Of a DNA stretch of 64,000 bases, positions 61,095 to 64,000 are shown one piece after another; the first letter of the stretch is position 1; every line of letters begins with the position of its first letter. A model generated the notes under the pieces. It did no database searches and was not told the DNA's origin. It worked only from the letters and a program-made list of their open reading frames with translations. Source of the stretch: Cyprinodon diabolis (Eukaryota; Chordata; Actinopteri; Cyprinodontiformes; Cyprinodontidae). The position numbers and the translations under genes were made by a program. The stretch lies in assembly GCA_030533445.1 (NCBI GenBank), contig CM060081.1, positions 37,185,111 to 37,249,110 on the forward strand, in the 5' to 3' direction.

Positions 61095-61689
61095 CTGATA
61101 AGAAACGCAAGAAATTTAAACCAACGATGGTCTCTATAAGACTAAAGATAGTTTTGCTTTTTGTTTGTTTGTTTGATTCAAGGCGGGACTTTGACTAGGC
61201 CACTTTAACCTTCTGACAACATCTATTACATTTTTTTATTCTTCTAAAAAATGTAAAACAACTTAAAAAAAGATTTTTCAAAGTTCACTTTTGTCTTGTC
61301 GCACCAAAGAATATATTTCCCCAAAGTGTCTGCAATTAATAAGATGTTTGTTGGCAAGTAAAGACGAGGGTTTTTTTTTTTTTTACAACATGCAGTGGTT
61401 TCTCACTTATAACTCTATAATGCTGCTATTATTTTTATCCCCTAACTCCTGATTATAACTTAAATTTAGACAGTCATCTAAAAATTTTTAATTCAGTCGC
61501 AGTGGGAGACTTGCAAGCAAAAAGCCATTTAAAACCTTTGTTTTCATTCTTTTTTAAATCGACATAAAAATCCTACCAACGTTTAGATTTTTAAAAAGTT
61601 CAAAATGAAATCCTAACAGAGAAAAATAATAATAATGATGAAAATGTTAATCCAAAACACCACAATAAAATGGGGTATTAAATCAGGGC

Positions 61690-62400
61690 CAACAAACAGC
61701 TGATAGGGATGAATAGAATAGAAAATCAAATTATTGTCCCACAATGGGGAAATTCTGGTGTTACAGCAGCAAAAAGATTATAGAAAAAAATTGTCACTCA
61801 AATGTGGATCTTAGAAAAGTGTATAAGAATAACATATTAGTGAAGGGTTAAAGAGTAAACAACTAATATACTGTACTGTACAGTGTTTTAACACTATAGA
61901 TGCTGTGCACCTGGAGAATAAATAACTCATATACAGCTATGGACATTTTTACGGTAATGGATATTTGAAAATAGTAGCAACACCAGAGATGTGCAAAATG
62001 ACAGCAGCATATTATTTCACTGATTAAGGTAGAAACTGTGCAAAATCAGCATGAATTTTACAACTTATTGAGGTTGTTGGGAACAGTGGTGGTTATAAAG
62101 TCTTCCAGCTGCTGGGAGGAAGGATCTGTGATTACGCTCTTTGGTGCATTTAGGGTGCAGCAGTTTGTCACTGAAGGAGCTCTCCAGTTCTGCAACAGCT
62201 TCATGCATGGTTTGGGAGACATTATTCAACAGAGATGTTAATTTAGGATCCTTTTGTTTCCCACCCCCTGCACTTAGTCCAGAGGGCATCCAATCACAGA
62301 GCTGGCCTTCCTCATCAGCCTATCCTATCCTAACTGAGACTATGTGGACATTGGCTGTTCCATTAGACTGATAATGAGAATCAATGGGCTCACACACAAA
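61690..62400 (-). mobile_element. LINE 3' end, minus strand, in intron 1 of the C6orf89 homolog
   Basis: On the minus strand 62289-62065 reads SLLNNVSQTMHEAVAELESS followed by FSDKLLHPKCTKER and RSFLPAAGRLYN. That is the typical C-terminal tail of a fish LINE reverse transcriptase. The 3' end continues into GAATTTCCCCATTGTGGGAC near 61750, a usual 3' UTR end of this group. Only the tail is present. Confidence 0.75.
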
Positions 62401-63060
62401 CTCTCATTTGCTCGTGGACTTTGAACATGTACCTGTTGACCTAAGGTGCCTAAACCCCTCCACCTTCAGCACCACTGCATTAAATTCAGTCTACATGGAG
62501 CTCACTCTACACAAAAACACTTGGAAAAGGCACTTTTTTGCATGAAATGTTTTACTTCCTGGAAGATTTGATTTAGATCTCGCGATAATTTGTAATGAAC
62601 ACAGACTAATGAGTGTTCTGATCTTTTCAGCAGAGATGTTAGACAGTAAAATATGGACGTAGTCGAACACAAGGTCACTCTAAAATAAAACTTTATAAAC
62701 CAAATGAAGAATTAAATGAACTCTAATTGATGTTTATAACTATTATTTTGTTTTCCTTCCATTGTGGCGTAAACAGAATGAGAGACTCACCCAAATATTC
62801 ACTAGCAGAGCAGCTTTATGTACTGTAAATAAAAACAGGAACCTGTCATTCTGAATTACATAACGAATAACAGACCAAAAAAAAACTTCCATTAATCAAT
62901 CGCTAAATGTTTTTTTTTTTTTTTTGTAAGTTTGATTGCTATAAATAATCCAAACCTCCTGAAACACAGGTAGTTTCAGCCGAAATAATCTAACAGGTTA
63001 GCTTATTTGGTAGCAACATTAGATTCTCAGCCCAACACACAAATTCACCAAAAGCCTCAC

Positions 63061-63245
63061 CTGAAAGTGAGATCCACCGTCCTAGTAATAACACTCCCAT
63101 TTCTCTGGGTGCTTTTCAGAAAGACGGCAATCCTTATGTAAAATAATGATTTCAGGCCGTCAGTAAGACATTTCTGCACCATACACGACAGTGAAGTCTG
63201 CTTCCGATTTGTCACTTCCGGCTCAGCGGTTGACTTAAAGGACAA
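63061..63245 (-). promoter_or_regulatory. Promoter and non-coding first exon of the C6orf89 homolog
   Basis: On the minus strand a donor TTTCAG|GTGAGG ends the exon at 63061. CCGGAAGT (ETS-type site) lies at 63214-63221, near the likely transcription start. No TATA box is evident. The intron to the next exon (61095-63060) contains the LINE fragment. Confidence 0.55.
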
Positions 63246-63540
63246 GCATAGTTTTTCTTTTACGCATCAGAAATTAAACCCATTAAGACTTAAAATAAAA
63301 CGCCAAGGGTAACGTACAGGTATGCTGAAATAAAATACAGAAATTGTGGAAAGCAATGTCAAATCAGCATAAAAAAAATAGTCTAAATGAAGGTTACTTG
63401 GTTATGACGTGTTAAACCGATAATATTATTTCCACTAAAGGCACTTAACGATAATAAAATATTTCTAATATAGAGTGTATTCTACTATAGTACACTATAT
63501 AGTAGAGAGTATTCTACAGTAGAATATTTGTGTTCTTCAT

Positions 63541-63546
63541 GTTATG

Positions 63547-63639
<93 letters not shown>

Positions 63640-63746
63640 ATATATATATATATACATATATATATATGCATACATACATACATATATATATATATATGCA
63701 TACATACATACATATATATATATATACCTACATAAATATATATATA

Positions 63747-63805
<59 letters not shown>

Positions 63806-63839
63806 CATATATATATATATATACCTACATATATATATA

Positions 63840-63902
<63 letters not shown>

Positions 63903-63953
63903 CATACATATACATATATACATATATATATATATATACATACATATATATAC
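63541..63953. repeat. Long (TA)n and TACA microsatellite
   Basis: Over 400 bases of TA repeats are interrupted by short TACATACA and ATGCATAC blocks. Both strands give open frames of tyrosine and isoleucine that are artefacts of the repeat. Long palindromic TA tracts are prone to cruciform formation and length change. Confidence 0.98.
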
Positions 63954-64000
63954 ACTCACCAGCCACTTTATTAGGTACACCTGTCCAACTGCTCGTTAAC
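63954..64000. repeat. End of an interspersed fish repeat, cut by the window
   Basis: CACTCACCAGCCACTTTATT followed by AGGTACACCTGTCCAACTGC is the start of a very common fish repeat. It continues past the right edge, so its class is left open. Confidence 0.6.

Noticed and set aside
63514..63974. Long open frames on both strands (150, 148, 75 and 63 codons)
   Set aside because: They are translations of the (TA)n/TACA microsatellite and encode only Tyr/Ile/Met/His runs.
1..64000. CRISPR arrays, operons, rRNA genes, viral genes
   Set aside because: No spaced repeat array, rRNA core or viral gene pattern is seen; all strong signals are those of a fish nuclear genome.

Overview
This window is vertebrate, almost certainly teleost, nuclear DNA. 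It is AT-rich and built of short exons in long introns. It carries fish-type Tc1/mariner and hAT elements, tRNA-derived SINEs and decayed LINE tails, and its genes match vertebrate families. Nothing bacterial is present. The species is not identified.

Five protein-coding genes could be assembled exon by exon from splice sites, reading phase and family recognition. (1) dcaf1, minus strand, 1690-13302 plus 5' exons near 16.9-17.1 kb: 17 coding exons giving the first 1,058 residues of the CRL4 substrate receptor. The WD40 and acidic-tail exons lie beyond the left edge. (2) A small parathyroid-hormone-family gene, best called pth4, plus strand, 24.4-26.3 kb, 119 residues. (3) cept1, plus strand, 29923-40029, 422 residues, choline/ethanolamine phosphotransferase. 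It carries two 85-nt exons that look mutually exclusive. (4) dram2, plus strand, 48591-53102, 274 residues, lysosomal autophagy modulator. (5) A C6orf89 homolog, minus strand, 57878-61019, 322 residues, Golgi-type single-pass membrane protein.

Between and inside the genes lie a Tc1 copy cut by the left edge (1-1414), a second decayed Tc1 (about 55998-57475), and at least five hAT-type non-autonomous elements. Four of the hAT elements have perfect 8-bp target duplications and one has a 7-of-8 match. There is also an older relative of one of them, two SINE copies, several LINE remnants, a hairpin MITE, a 39-bp minisatellite, a 140-bp exact duplication and a very long (TA)n tract near the right edge.

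The genes are not an operon and act separately: ubiquitin ligation, peptide hormone signalling, phospholipid synthesis, autophagy and a Golgi-associated protein. CEPT1 and DRAM2 are also neighbours in mammals, so the block is partly ancient. The most notable observation is the cept1 tandem exon pair, which would swap one membrane segment of the enzyme. Including both exons, or neither, breaks the frame.
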